64,000 nucleotides of DNA from Flavobacterium sp. Root935 (GCF_001429295.1 NZ_LMJL01000012.1:1268949-1332948); one strand, 5' to 3'. Numbered from the stretch's first letter, positions 41,654 to 51,138 are shown. Numbers and translations are program-made. Notes: a model not told the origin generated them from the letters alone.

Positions 41654-42970
41654 ATGCGAAAAATTATTTTAACTGTGATTCTTATCACTATTTTGGTACT
41701 AACCTTTATATCAAACTTTATCATTGCAGATAACCCAATTCCTGCTGAAGCGGTTAAGTTTGACACAGGAGATACAGCTTGGATGATCGTGGCAACTGCA
41801 TTTGTATTGTTAATGACTCCTGGTTTAGGATTTTTCTACGGAGGAATGGTAGGTAAGAAAAACGTAATTAGTACTATGCTTCAGAGTTTTATGGCAATGG
41901 TAATTGTTACTATTTTATGGACTGTCGTTGCTTTCGGATTAGCTTTTGGACCAACTATTGGAGGAATTATTGGAGATCCGTCTCATAATTTATTCTTTGA
42001 AGGTGTTGGAACCAATACTGCATGGAGCCTTGCACCAACAATTCCTTTTATGTTATTCGCATTATTTCAAGCAAAATTTGCCATCATTACTCCTGCTTTA
42101 ATTACAGGTGCTTTTGCAGAACGTGTACGTTTCTGGGCTTATTTATTATTCATGGTTTTATTTATATTATTAATATACGCTCCTTTAGCTCACATGACTT
42201 GGCATCCTGATGGAGTTTTCTTCAAAATGGGAGTTCTTGATTTCGCTGGTGGAACGGTAGTACACATGAGCGCTGGATGGGCTGCATTGGCTGGAGCAAT
42301 CTTCTTAGGAAAAAGAAAAGTACAAAAAGTTAATCCTGCTAGAATTACTTACGTATTATTAGGTACGGGTTTACTTTGGTTTGGATGGTTTGGTTTCAAT
42401 GCTGGATCTGCATTAGGAGCAAATGGTTTAGCTGTACAAGCTTTAGGAACAACTACTGTTGCTGCTGCAGCTGCTGCTATGGCATGGGTTTTCCTTGATA
42501 AAATCTTAGGACACAAATTATCTGCTCTTGGAGCTTGTATTGGAGCTGTTGTGGGTCTTGTAGCTATTACGCCTGCTGCTGGTTTCGTTAGTATTCCTCA
42601 CGCAATTTTCATTGGTTTATTCTCTGCAATTGTAAGTAACCTTGTAGTTAGTAAATTCCCTAAAGGAAAAATTGATGATGCTTTAGATGTATTTGCTTGT
42701 CACGGTGTTGGTGGTATGGTAGGTATGTTATTAACAGGAGTTTTTGCTTCAAAAGCAATTAACCCAGCTGTTGGAGATAATCAAGGTTTAATCTTTGGAA
42801 CTCCAACTTTATTCATCAACCAATTAACTGCTCTTGTTGTGGTATCAATCTTTGCTTTTGTTGGCTCTTATATTTTATTCTTTATTGTAAATAAAATTAC
42901 ACCTCTAAGAGTTACTGAAGAAAAAGAAGAATTAGGTTTAGATATTTCTCAACACGGAGAATTCCTATAA
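41654..42970 (+). CDS. amt: Ammonium transporter (Amt family)
   Basis: A 438-residue inner-membrane channel that conducts ammonium. A hydrophobic N-terminal segment (about 1-28) may be a cleaved signal or the first span, followed by about eleven spans. Family marks are DTAWMIVATAFVLLMTPGLGFFYGGMV, the pore histidines in LAHMTWHPDG and FACHGVGGMVGM, and LWFGWFGFNAGSA. A GlnK partner gene is not adjacent, unlike in many bacteria. GltB and GltD encoded in this window would use the ammonium through glutamine. Strong twin terminators follow. Confidence 0.95.
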   Translation: MRKIILTVILITILVLTFISNFIIADNPIPAEAVKFDTGDTAWMIVATAFVLLMTPGLGFFYGGMVGKKNVISTMLQSFMAMVIVTILWTVVAFGLAFGPTIGGIIGDPSHNLFFEGVGTNTAWSLAPTIPFMLFALFQAKFAIITPALITGAFAERVRFWAYLLFMVLFILLIYAPLAHMTWHPDGVFFKMGVLDFAGGTVVHMSAGWAALAGAIFLGKRKVQKVNPARITYVLLGTGLLWFGWFGFNAGSALGANGLAVQALGTTTVAAAAAAMAWVFLDKILGHKLSALGACIGAVVGLVAITPAAGFVSIPHAIFIGLFSAIVSNLVVSKFPKGKIDDALDVFACHGVGGMVGMLLTGVFASKAINPAVGDNQGLIFGTPTLFINQLTALVVVSIFAFVGSYILFFIVNKITPLRVTEEKEELGLDISQHGEFL

Positions 42971-43001
42971 GAAATTAATTTTCAACTTTCAATCTTGATA
43001 A

Positions 43002-43033
43002 AAAAAACGCTCTAAGTAATTAGAGCGTTTTTT
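43002..43033 (+). terminator. Terminator of amt
   Basis: A 14-base stem AAAAAACGCTCTAA / TTAGAGCGTTTTTT with a four-base loop lies about 30 bases after the amt stop. Its core is repeated at 43230-43260. Confidence 0.9.
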
Positions 43034-43229
43034 GTTTGAATTAATTTCTAAGCAATCTAAGAAGTCCTTTAAAGATTTAATTTTATGTACATCTTGAGTA
43101 AACAAACCCATATGTATGGAACTTTATTTATCTGAATTAATTTCACTACAGGCTAGCAAATTAACAACCTTAATTATTCAACAAAAAAACTCCTTTAAAA
43201 AACTTTAATCCGCTTAAATCTTGATCATA
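43034..43229. other. Spacer between twin terminators
   Basis: About 195 AT-rich bases bracketed by two near-identical terminators. No open frame or motif is recognised. A transcription starting here in either direction would be stopped quickly. Confidence 0.3.
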
Positions 43230-43260
43230 AAAAAACGCTCTAATTACTTAGAGCGCTTTT
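43230..43260 (-). terminator. Terminator of dsbD
   Basis: A stem with core CGCTCTAA / TTAGAGCG and a four-base loop, followed on the minus strand by seven T. It stops transcription from the convergent dsbD/tilS unit. The stem, loop and downstream gaattaatttc match the amt terminator. Confidence 0.85.
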
Positions 43261-43346
43261 TGTTTTGAATTAATTTCAACCCCAATATATTTTAAATTTT
43301 AGTCCCGAAGCATCAGGATAGATTTGAAATTTTAAAAGTCTAAAAT

Positions 43347-45434
43347 CTATTTAAAATTAGAAATACCTTCTTTTAACCATTTTAAATATTCTTCTGTACT
43401 AACGTAGCTGATAGTTGGTTTAGTATTATTTAAATTATTTCCTTCTAAATCTGTAATCACATATAGAGGCTGTGTATTGGTTTTATATTTAGAAATCATA
43501 AAATCTGTCCATTTATCTCCCGCTGTAATAATTTTATCTCCAGAGGCAGTTGTAAATTGTTCTTCTTTTGGAAGTTCACGTTTGTCATCAACATAAAGTG
43601 AAATCAAAACAACATCATTTTTTAGAATTGGTAAAACCGTAGGATCAGACCACACATTGTTTTCCATTTTTCGGCAGTTTACACAAGCGTAACCCGTAAA
43701 ATCCAGCATTATAGGTTTATTGATTTCTTTCGCGTAAGCTACACCGTCCTCATAATCGTGAAAAACCATAATTCCGTGAGGGCCTAATTCTGCTCCTTCT
43801 GGCAGCCCTTTTATTGGTTCTCCTGAAACGGCTCCATTTCCTGATCCTCCTACTCCAAACGGACTTTCGCTGTATTGCGGCGGCGGTGGGAATGCACTAA
43901 TTAATTTTAATGGAGCTCCCCAAAGTCCAGGAATTAAATACATTGTAAACACTAAAGTAAGTAGTCCTAAATATAATCTCCCAACAGAAATATGATTCAT
44001 TGGGCTATCGTGAGGCAATGTAATTTTTCCGAATAAATATAAAGTCAAAGCTCCAAAAATTGCAATCCAGATTGCGATGAAAACTTCTCTTTCTAAGAAA
44101 TGTAATTGTAAAACTAAATCTGCATTTGATAAAAATTTGAATGCCAAAGCCAATTCTAAAAATCCAAGAACCACTTTTACAGTATTTAACCATCCACCAG
44201 ATTTTGGTAATGAGTTTAACCATCCTGGGAACATTGCAAATAACATAAACGGTAAAGCTAATGCAGATGAAAATCCTAACATTCCAACAACTGGAGCGAT
44301 TCCTCCATTTGAAGCTGCTTCAACTAATAAAGTTCCAACAATTGGTCCTGTACAAGAAAAAGATACAATTGCCAAAGCCAAAGCCATGAATAATATTCCG
44401 ATTATTCCGCCTTTATCCGCTTGCTGATCAGCCTTGTTTGCCCATGAATTTGGAAGCATAATTTCAAAAGCTCCCAAAAATGAAGTTGCAAAAATAACTA
44501 AGATCACAAAGAAAATTAGGTTAAACCAGACATCGGTAGACAAAGCATTTAAAGCATCTGCACCAAATATTTTAGTAACGATAAGACCTAAAATTACATA
44601 AATAGCAATAATTGAGAGTCCGTAAATCACAGCGTTTCTAATTCCTTTAGCTCTGCTTTTACTTTGCTTAGTAAAGAAACTTACTGTCATTGGGATCATT
44701 GGGAAAACGCAAGGCGTTAACAAAGCTGCAAACCCAGATAAAAACGCAATAAAAAAGATTGACCACAAACTTCTTGCAGGTGTTGGAGCAGGAATTTCTG
44801 CTGCTTTAACTTCTTTTTCTGCTTTTACAGTTTGATCTTTAGCAGTATTAGTTTCTTTTTGAATAGTATCAACTGCTAAACCAACTACTTTAGTTTCATC
44901 TTTTTGAGCTTCTGCTACAACTGGAACTTGATCCATTTTAAAAGTTGATGGAACTGCAATTGAGAACTTTTTGCTCGAATTGATACAAACTTCTTTACAA
45001 ACCTGAAAATCGAAATCCACATCAACTGTTTTTAGATTTGGATTAATAATTTTTATCTCTTGTTCAATATGTGCTTTTCCTTCAAAATAGGTTTCATCTA
45101 CACCAAATACATCATTAAAAGAAGTTTTCGTTTTTCCTTCTTTCGCTTTTCCTACTAATTCGTAATTACCTTTTTGATTTTTAAAAGCAATTTCCAAAGC
45201 AAGAGGTCCGCCTTCTGGTGTAAACTGCGAATACATATGCCAGTCTTTTTCGATAACAGCATCAAAAATTAATACAGCATTATTCCCTTTTTTTTCAATT
45301 TTTGAAGTCCATTTTACCGGCTCTAGAATTTGAGCGTTACCTTTTGCAAAAGCAAAGAAAAACAACAGCAGTAAAATAGTTTTAGTCCAAATATTTTTTG
45401 ACAAGCTTGTCTGAAGATTTTGAGTAAAGTTCAT
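43347..45434 (-). CDS. dsbD: Thiol:disulfide interchange protein (DsbD type)
   Basis: A 695-residue inner-membrane protein that passes electrons from cytoplasmic thioredoxin to periplasmic partners. A signal peptide (about 1-34) precedes a periplasmic DsbD-N-type domain with the cysteines of CKEVC (near 148-152). A membrane domain of eight spans begins near residue 225 (LTPCVFPMIPMTV, then SCTGPIVGTLL). A C-terminal thioredoxin-like domain has the CVNC active site near residue 583. All three redox pairs are visible, so it should be active. The start codon shares one base with the tilS stop. Confidence 0.92.
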   Translation of the reverse strand: MNFTQNLQTSLSKNIWTKTILLLLFFFAFAKGNAQILEPVKWTSKIEKKGNNAVLIFDAVIEKDWHMYSQFTPEGGPLALEIAFKNQKGNYELVGKAKEGKTKTSFNDVFGVDETYFEGKAHIEQEIKIINPNLKTVDVDFDFQVCKEVCINSSKKFSIAVPSTFKMDQVPVVAEAQKDETKVVGLAVDTIQKETNTAKDQTVKAEKEVKAAEIPAPTPARSLWSIFFIAFLSGFAALLTPCVFPMIPMTVSFFTKQSKSRAKGIRNAVIYGLSIIAIYVILGLIVTKIFGADALNALSTDVWFNLIFFVILVIFATSFLGAFEIMLPNSWANKADQQADKGGIIGILFMALALAIVSFSCTGPIVGTLLVEAASNGGIAPVVGMLGFSSALALPFMLFAMFPGWLNSLPKSGGWLNTVKVVLGFLELALAFKFLSNADLVLQLHFLEREVFIAIWIAIFGALTLYLFGKITLPHDSPMNHISVGRLYLGLLTLVFTMYLIPGLWGAPLKLISAFPPPPQYSESPFGVGGSGNGAVSGEPIKGLPEGAELGPHGIMVFHDYEDGVAYAKEINKPIMLDFTGYACVNCRKMENNVWSDPTVLPILKNDVVLISLYVDDKRELPKEEQFTTASGDKIITAGDKWTDFMISKYKTNTQPLYVITDLEGNNLNNTKPTISYVSTEEYLKWLKEGISNFK

Positions 45435-46744
45435 TATTGTAGTTCTATTTTTAGTATTTTGTTTGTGGCTTTTTCAATTTTAAAACGGTCATCTTGTCTG
45501 ATTCCGACAACCCAGACTATTTGGTCATTAGAACATAAAATCCATGTTTTTTCTTTTTCGATCAATGATAACTTTTCATCTTTAAAAAGTTTACTAACTT
45601 TTTTTGACTTACCATTCATGCCAAAAGGCTGAAAAACATCTCCTTCTTTCCATTTACGTAATATAAGAGGAAAGTGGATTTTATCGACGTCCACAAATAT
45701 AACTCTATTTGAATCGAATGTTGTGTGACCTACGTTACAAAGGCTTAATTTTATGGGAAAATTAACTTCTGTATCGTTTGAATTGATTTCATATTCTTCT
45801 TTTTCTGACAACTCAGAAAGCGGACTCAAAATTAACGTTTCTCTGTTTTTTAGTAATCTGAATTCCTCTGCAAAAACTTGTTTTCCCGATTGCCCTTCGA
45901 CCAAATCGTAAATATCATTCCACGCAGAAAAACCAAATTCATTCAGCCATTGATACAAATATGATTTATAATTGGGAAGTTTTTTTAACTGATTTAAATC
46001 AAAATGAATATCATCGCCTGCTTCTTTTGCAACTTGCTGATAAATCATAATCGAAGCATCTTCAACCATTTCTTTTGATTCCTGAAGATAGGATTGTGTC
46101 TTTTGAAATGCATCCAAAAAATTAGGATTGATTTCTTTTAAAACAGGAATTAAATCGTGACGAATTTTATTTCGCAAATATTTAGTTGAAGCATTACTGC
46201 TGTCTTCTCGCCATTCTATATTATTTTCTTCCGCATATTTCAGAATTTCTTGTCTGGAAAATGGCAAAAGCGGGCGAATGATTTTGTCGTTCTGTTCTGG
46301 AATTCCCGTTAAACCTTCTAAACCTGTTCCGCGCGTTAAATTGATTATAAAAGTTTCTAAATTGTCATCTGCGTGATGCGCCGTTAAAATAAAGTCAAAG
46401 TTTTCTTCTTCCAAAAGTTCATAAAACCAACTGTAGCGCAATTCTCTTGCAGCGACTTGTGTGGACAATTTATAATCTTTAGCGAAAGCTTCAGTATCAA
46501 AGTGAGTCGTAAAAAACGAGATATTATTTTGATCGCAATAGTTTTGAATAAATTCCTGATCTCCAAAACTTTCTAATCCGCGAAGTTGAAAATTACAATG
46601 TAAAACTGCGATTTCATAAGGCAATTGATTAAACAAATGCAGTAACACCATACTGTCTAAGCCACCGCTGACAGCCAGAAAAAGTTTTTTTTCTGCTAAA
46701 AAAGGAAACCTGGAAGTTATATGATTTTGAAATTTTGAAAACAT
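45434..46744 (-). CDS. tilS: tRNA(Ile)-lysidine synthetase
   Basis: A 436-residue enzyme that adds lysine to C34 of the tRNA(Ile) CAU anticodon so that it reads AUA. The PP-loop ATP site is SGGLDS (26-31), the RNA-binding region includes TAHHADDNLETF, and the C-terminal TilS domain carries LRKWKEGDVFQPFGM. The length fits. The last base of its stop codon overlaps the dsbD start, so tilS and dsbD are translated from one message with tilS first. Confidence 0.95.
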   Translation of the reverse strand: MFSKFQNHITSRFPFLAEKKLFLAVSGGLDSMVLLHLFNQLPYEIAVLHCNFQLRGLESFGDQEFIQNYCDQNNISFFTTHFDTEAFAKDYKLSTQVAARELRYSWFYELLEEENFDFILTAHHADDNLETFIINLTRGTGLEGLTGIPEQNDKIIRPLLPFSRQEILKYAEENNIEWREDSSNASTKYLRNKIRHDLIPVLKEINPNFLDAFQKTQSYLQESKEMVEDASIMIYQQVAKEAGDDIHFDLNQLKKLPNYKSYLYQWLNEFGFSAWNDIYDLVEGQSGKQVFAEEFRLLKNRETLILSPLSELSEKEEYEINSNDTEVNFPIKLSLCNVGHTTFDSNRVIFVDVDKIHFPLILRKWKEGDVFQPFGMNGKSKKVSKLFKDEKLSLIEKEKTWILCSNDQIVWVVGIRQDDRFKIEKATNKILKIELQ

Positions 46745-46862
46745 TTGATAAATGTAAAAAATTAAATTCGTTCTATTTTTAAATGAAATGTTAAGCGGTT
46801 ATTTTTTCTGCCGGAATTACACAAATTTCCACTAATTAATTTGCAAAACTTTAAAAAATACA

Positions 46863-46922
46863 GCCACAGATTAAAGGATTAAAATGATTCTAAAATCTGT
46901 GTAAATCTTAATAATCTGTGGC
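46863..46922. repeat. Palindromic intergenic repeat, family A (copy)
   Basis: GCCACAGATTA (46863-46873) pairs with TAATCTGTGGC (46912-46922). Inside is a further near-copy aatctgtgtaaatc. The phrase aattcgtgcaaattcgg that follows also recurs near 22176 and 57600. Confidence 0.65.
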
Positions 46923-46968
46923 AAAAAAATAATTCGTGCAAATTCGGCTAATTCGCGACAAGTCCACT

Positions 46969-48267
46969 TTATTGTAAAACTTCGTGCATTGCCTTAGCTT
47001 TTAATAAACATTCTTCATATTCTTTTTCAGGATCGGATAATGATGTAATGGCACTTCCAACCGAAAATGAAATGTATTTATTTTCCTGATTATACAATAT
47101 ACTTCTAATGACCACATTAAAATCAAAATCTCCTGCAGGCGTAAAATATCCAATTGCACCGCTGTACAATCCTCTTTTTGTTTCTTCCAGATTTTCAATA
47201 ATTTCCATGACAGAAATTTTTGGCGCTCCGGTCATGCTTCCCATTGGAAAAGTTGTTTTTAAAACGTCTACGGCAGAATATTGAGCATCTAATTTTGAAG
47301 TAATCGTAGAAATCATTTGATGTACCTGCAAAAAGGAATAAATACCGCAAAGCTCTTCAACCTCAACCGAACCTTTCTGTGCAGTATGTGACAAGTCGTT
47401 TCGAACCAAATCAGTTATCATGATATTTTCCGCACGTTCTTTTTCATCTGAAACCAAAATATTTTTTGATTTTTCATCTTCAACCGGATCCAAAAATCGC
47501 TTAGAAGTTCCTTTAATAGGCTGAGAAATAATTTTATCTCCGACTTTTTTAATATAACGCTCTGGTGAAGCAGAAAGCAGATAATGCTTGTAATTTTTAA
47601 AGAAAACCGAAAAAGGTGCTTTAGAAATTTCATTCAATTTTTGAAATTTTTCTAACGGATTTATAACGGCATTTTCAGCGTAAAATTCCATACAAAAATT
47701 AGCTTCGTACATATCACCAACATGAATATGTTGGAGCATTTGATTTACTTTTTCAACGTAAGAATCTTTAGAAATGCGCTGTTTGATTTCTAAGGACTCT
47801 TTACTTTGGTTCTTTGTTCCGACAATTCGTGATGAACTTTGGACTATTCCATCAAAATCTTCTTCAACTTCGTCATCACAAAGCATTAAATATTGAATTT
47901 CAAGCTGATTCCCTTTTAGGATAAAAAGTTTTTTAGGCTGAAAGAAAAACAAATCAGGAAAATTCAATCCGTCAAAATTCTTGGAATGAAGATTTTCTAT
48001 ATCATTTTTTAGATCATAAGAAAGATAACCAAAAAGCCAGTCTTTAGTATTCTGCTGATATTGTTTTAAATCTTCAAAAGCGTTGTAATAATCAGTTTTT
48101 AAAGAGGTAAAAGCATCTACCGCCAATAAACAATCAAAATTAGAATATCGCTGCGGATAGGAATTGCTGTCTAAAAAAATAACTTCGCGAAACTGCTGCG
48201 CCCAACTTAATAGCTGTTCTTTAAACAGTTCTGGATTTGCAATATTTTTATGAATGGAAACTCTCAA
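46969..48267 (-). CDS. pabB: Aminodeoxychorismate synthase component I (PabB-like)
   Basis: A 432-residue chorismate-binding enzyme making 4-amino-4-deoxychorismate for folate synthesis with glutamine amidotransferase PabA, not seen here. The nucleophile lysine lies in PIKGTSKR, which separates PabB from TrpE (PIAGT). The core PMGSMTGAPKISVMEIIE and the N-terminal DWLFGYLSYDLKN also fit. No ATG is available. The longest frame begins with TTG at 48291, but a TAATTTTG promoter box spans 48296-48289. A second TTG at 48267, giving MRVSIHKNIANPELF, is therefore preferred; the start is uncertain. Confidence 0.85.
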   Translation of the reverse strand: MRVSIHKNIANPELFKEQLLSWAQQFREVIFLDSNSYPQRYSNFDCLLAVDAFTSLKTDYYNAFEDLKQYQQNTKDWLFGYLSYDLKNDIENLHSKNFDGLNFPDLFFFQPKKLFILKGNQLEIQYLMLCDDEVEEDFDGIVQSSSRIVGTKNQSKESLEIKQRISKDSYVEKVNQMLQHIHVGDMYEANFCMEFYAENAVINPLEKFQKLNEISKAPFSVFFKNYKHYLLSASPERYIKKVGDKIISQPIKGTSKRFLDPVEDEKSKNILVSDEKERAENIMITDLVRNDLSHTAQKGSVEVEELCGIYSFLQVHQMISTITSKLDAQYSAVDVLKTTFPMGSMTGAPKISVMEIIENLEETKRGLYSGAIGYFTPAGDFDFNVVIRSILYNQENKYISFSVGSAITSLSDPEKEYEECLLKAKAMHEVLQ

Positions 48268-48288
48268 AAATGGGTAAATTTTAAACTT

Positions 48289-48296
48289 CAAAATTA
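48289..48296 (-). promoter_or_regulatory. Promoter -7 box of pabB
   Basis: On the minus strand TAATTTTG fits TAnnTTTG. It overlaps the first possible TTG start, which favours the downstream TTG at 48267. Confidence 0.45.
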
Positions 48297-48400
48297 CGAC
48301 AAAATTCCTTTACTACTAGAACGCAAAAGAAATAATGAAACGATAATAACGGCAAAGCAAAAGTGTTAAAAAGACTTACTTTTTATAAGAAAAAATTCGT

Positions 48401-48408
48401 TATATTTG
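48401..48408 (+). promoter_or_regulatory. Possible promoter upstream of the DoxX gene
   Basis: TATATTTG matches the -7 box. It leaves about 155 bases before the DoxX-like ATG, with a small CACAAA / TTTGTG hairpin and T-rich tract at 48471-48500. Either a long leader or an independent short transcript would result. Confidence 0.35.
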
Positions 48409-48569
48409 ATATACTCTTAGATTAATCCCAAAATTGAATTAGTTTGACTGTAAAATTCTTAAAAAAGAACCACAAAAAATGATTTGTGCTTTTAATTTTT
48501 TGAGACCTTAGATTGTATCTTTTCCAATAACTTAATTATATTTTTTAACCTTAAAAAATCCTAAGTATT

Positions 48570-48944
48570 ATGAAAATTGCCACAATTATTGTCCGCGTTT
48601 TAGTTGGTCTTTTGTTACTTTTTGCCTCTATCAGTTACTTTTTTCATTTAATGCCTGAACCAGAAACTACAGGAAATTTTAAAGCTTTTAATGTAGGTTT
48701 GATGGCTTCAACTTATTTAATGCCACTTGCTAAATCAATTGAATTGCTATGTGGAATTGCATTTATAACTGGGCGATATGTAACGCTAGCTAATATTTTG
48801 ATCCTGCCTATTACGGTAAATATTTTGTTTATCAATTATTTTCTTGCTCCAGAAGGTCTGCCAATTGCAGTGTTATTATTCTTAGCCAATTTATTTTTGA
48901 TTTACAGATATTGGGGTAATTATAAAAGTATTTTCACACCATAA
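48570..48944 (+). CDS. DoxX-family membrane protein
   Basis: A 124-residue protein with four membrane spans: about 5-25, 45-62, 68-86 and 95-113. It has the DoxX pattern (IIVRVLVGLLLLFASISYF, LAKSIELLCGIAFITGRYV). Some DoxX proteins belong to quinone-linked oxidoreductase complexes, but small solitary members are mostly unassigned. It converges with the lipocalin gene over a shared terminator. Confidence 0.82.
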   Translation: MKIATIIVRVLVGLLLLFASISYFFHLMPEPETTGNFKAFNVGLMASTYLMPLAKSIELLCGIAFITGRYVTLANILILPITVNILFINYFLAPEGLPIAVLLFLANLFLIYRYWGNYKSIFTP

Positions 48945-48967
48945 ATTATTTTTCAAACTAAAAATAA

Positions 48968-48996
48968 AACCCGACAGCTATTTAAACTGTCGGGTT
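48968..48996. terminator. Bidirectional terminator
   Basis: A perfect 10-base stem AACCCGACAG / CTGTCGGGTT lies between the convergent DoxX-like and lipocalin genes. T tracts are present on the plus strand. Confidence 0.85.
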
Positions 48997-49001
48997 CTTT
49001 T

Positions 49002-49544
49002 TTAATTCGTTCTATCATGCTTAACCCAAACGAGATCGGTTACTTTGTATCCAATTTCTTGAGCTTTAATTAAATAGTCTGCCTTTATACTTTCTGGAAT
49101 AGTTTTCTCACGCGAAAGGATCCACATGTATTTTAAACTTTCACCAGCAACAAGTGCATACTTATAGTCGGGGTCAATAGCTACAACATTGTACCCTGAA
49201 TAAAAAGGACCAAAAAATGAGACTTTCAGCATACCAATATTGTCTTTTTTGACAAATTTAGCTTTCCCGACACTTTGTTCCCATTTGTCTTTTTTGACAT
49301 TATAGCCCTTATTATCGACTTTTATAGTTTTATCTTCGTTTAAAGAATACTCAGCAGTTACATTGTCCAGATCTCTTTCCCATTTGTAATCTAATCTAGC
49401 GATTTCATACCATTTTCCGAGATATTTTTTGCTGTCAAAATTGGTTACAGCTTGTGCTTTTTTCGGAATACCTCCTCCACAAGATGTAAGGGCAATTCCT
49501 ATTCCTGCTCCAATCAAAATCGGAACTATATATTTACTTTTCAT
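49002..49544 (-). CDS. blc: Bacterial lipocalin (Blc-like lipoprotein)
   Basis: A 180-residue lipoprotein with lipobox ALTSC (Cys22). The lipocalin signature YLGKWYEIARLDYKWERDL is at the first strand, and the third conserved region appears as DYKYALVAGESLKYMWILSRE. Blc proteins sit in the outer membrane and bind fatty acids or lysophospholipids. A TATCTTTA box lies about 30 bases upstream on the minus strand. The length matches E. coli Blc. Confidence 0.92.
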   Translation of the reverse strand: MKSKYIVPILIGAGIGIALTSCGGGIPKKAQAVTNFDSKKYLGKWYEIARLDYKWERDLDNVTAEYSLNEDKTIKVDNKGYNVKKDKWEQSVGKAKFVKKDNIGMLKVSFFGPFYSGYNVVAIDPDYKYALVAGESLKYMWILSREKTIPESIKADYLIKAQEIGYKVTDLVWVKHDRTN

Positions 49545-49651
49545 AATGTTATCTTTTAATAATCATAAAGATAGCACTTGAAACACACATCTAATTTACA
49601 AAATTATTTTGAATTATTATATTATTAAGAAGCTAAAATAACGCATAAAAA

Positions 49652-49677
49652 AAACCGCCAGATTGCTCTGACGGTTT
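49652..49677 (-). terminator. Terminator of lpdA
   Basis: On the minus strand a stem of 11 base pairs (AAACCGTCAGA with TCTGGCGGTTT, one G-T pair) and a four-base loop is followed by a T run. Confidence 0.85.
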
Positions 49678-49698
49678 AGTTAATATGATTTACGCAAA

Positions 49699-51102
49699 TT
49701 ATACGTGTAAAGCTCTATTTTCAGTAGCTGCCAATGCTGCTTCTTTTACCGCTTCCGCGAAAGTTGGGTGCGCATGACTCATTCTTGAAATATCTTCAGC
49801 AGAAGCTTTGAATTCCATTGCAGTAACCGCTTCAGCAATTAAATCTGCTGTACGGGCACCAATCATGTGAACTCCTAAAACCTCATCTGTTTTTTCGTCA
49901 GCCAAGATTTTTACGAATCCGTCTAAGTCAGCACTTGCTCTTGCACGTCCTAACGCTTTGAATGGGAAACTTCCAGATTTGTATTTAACTCCTGCAGCTT
50001 TCAATTGCTCTTCAGTTTGTCCAACTGCAGCAACTTCCGGCCAAGTGTAAACAACACCAGGAATTAAGTTGTAATCGATATGTGGTTTCTGACCAGCTAA
50101 AATTTCCGCAACCACTACTCCCTCTTCCTCTGCTTTATGTGCTAACATCGCTCCACGAACAACATCACCAATTGCATAGATATTTGGAACATTTGTCTGT
50201 AAATGATCGTTTACTTCAACTTGTCCTCTGTCTGAAATTTTCACTCCAGCTTTGTCAGCATTTAATCCTTCTGTGTAAGGACGACGACCAACAGAAACTA
50301 ATGAATAATCTCCTTCAAGAGTGATTGTTTCTCCTTTTGCATTTTCAGCCTGAACTACAACAGCATCGCCGTTTCTTTCAACTGATTTTACTTTGTGAGA
50401 AACGTAGAATTTCATTCCTTGTTTTTTCAATACTTTAGTCAATTCTTTAGAAAGAGAACCGTCCATTCCAGGAATAATTCTGTCCATGAATTCAACTACA
50501 GAAACCTGAGCTCCTAAACGCAAGTAAACTTGTCCCAGCTCGATTCCGATAACTCCTCCACCAATAATTACTAAGTGTTTTGGAACTTCTTTTAAAGCTA
50601 AAGCCTCAGTAGAAGTGATGATTCTTTCTTTATCAATTTTGATAAATGGTAAAGAAGATGGTTTTGAACCTGTAGCGATTACAGTATATTTTGCTTCGAT
50701 AGTTTCTGTTGTCCCGTCAGCTTTTGCAATTGCGATATGCGTTGCGTCTACGAAAGAACCTAAACCAGTGAAAACAGTAATTTTATTTTTATCCATTAAG
50801 TAGTTGATTCCACCTACGGTTTGATCTACAACTGCTTGTTTGCGCGCGATCATTTTCTCTAAATTGATTTTTACATCTCCAGAAACTTCGATTCCGTGAT
50901 CTGCAAAATGAGCAATTTCAGCATAATGATGAGAAGACGACAATAATGCTTTTGAAGGAATACAACCTACGTTAAGGCAAGTTCCGCCTAATGAATTATA
51001 TTTTTCTATAATGGCAGTTTTGAAACCTAATTGTGCGCAACGAATTGCTGATACATATCCGCCAGGACCTGAACCTATAATGACTACGTCAAATGAACTC
51101 AT
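49699..51102 (-). CDS. lpdA: Dihydrolipoyl dehydrogenase
   Basis: The 467-residue E3 flavoprotein of 2-oxo-acid dehydrogenase complexes and the glycine cleavage system. It has FAD-binding VVIIGSGPGGYVSA, the redox pair Cys42 and Cys47 (GGTCLNVGCIPSK), the NAD-binding VIIGGGVIGIELGQVY and the C-terminal HAHPTFAEAVKEA active-site histidine. No E1 or E2 genes are adjacent, as is usual for an E3 shared between complexes. The -7 promoter box is at 51131-51138. Confidence 0.97.
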   Translation of the reverse strand: MSSFDVVIIGSGPGGYVSAIRCAQLGFKTAIIEKYNSLGGTCLNVGCIPSKALLSSSHHYAEIAHFADHGIEVSGDVKINLEKMIARKQAVVDQTVGGINYLMDKNKITVFTGLGSFVDATHIAIAKADGTTETIEAKYTVIATGSKPSSLPFIKIDKERIITSTEALALKEVPKHLVIIGGGVIGIELGQVYLRLGAQVSVVEFMDRIIPGMDGSLSKELTKVLKKQGMKFYVSHKVKSVERNGDAVVVQAENAKGETITLEGDYSLVSVGRRPYTEGLNADKAGVKISDRGQVEVNDHLQTNVPNIYAIGDVVRGAMLAHKAEEEGVVVAEILAGQKPHIDYNLIPGVVYTWPEVAAVGQTEEQLKAAGVKYKSGSFPFKALGRARASADLDGFVKILADEKTDEVLGVHMIGARTADLIAEAVTAMEFKASAEDISRMSHAHPTFAEAVKEAALAATENRALHV

Positions 51103-51130
51103 AGTTTGTCTATTTTTAATTTTAGCGTCA

Positions 51131-51138
51131 CAAATTTA
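51131..51138 (-). promoter_or_regulatory. Promoter -7 box of lpdA
   Basis: On the minus strand TAAATTTG fits TAnnTTTG and lies about 30 bases before the lpdA ATG. Confidence 0.5.
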
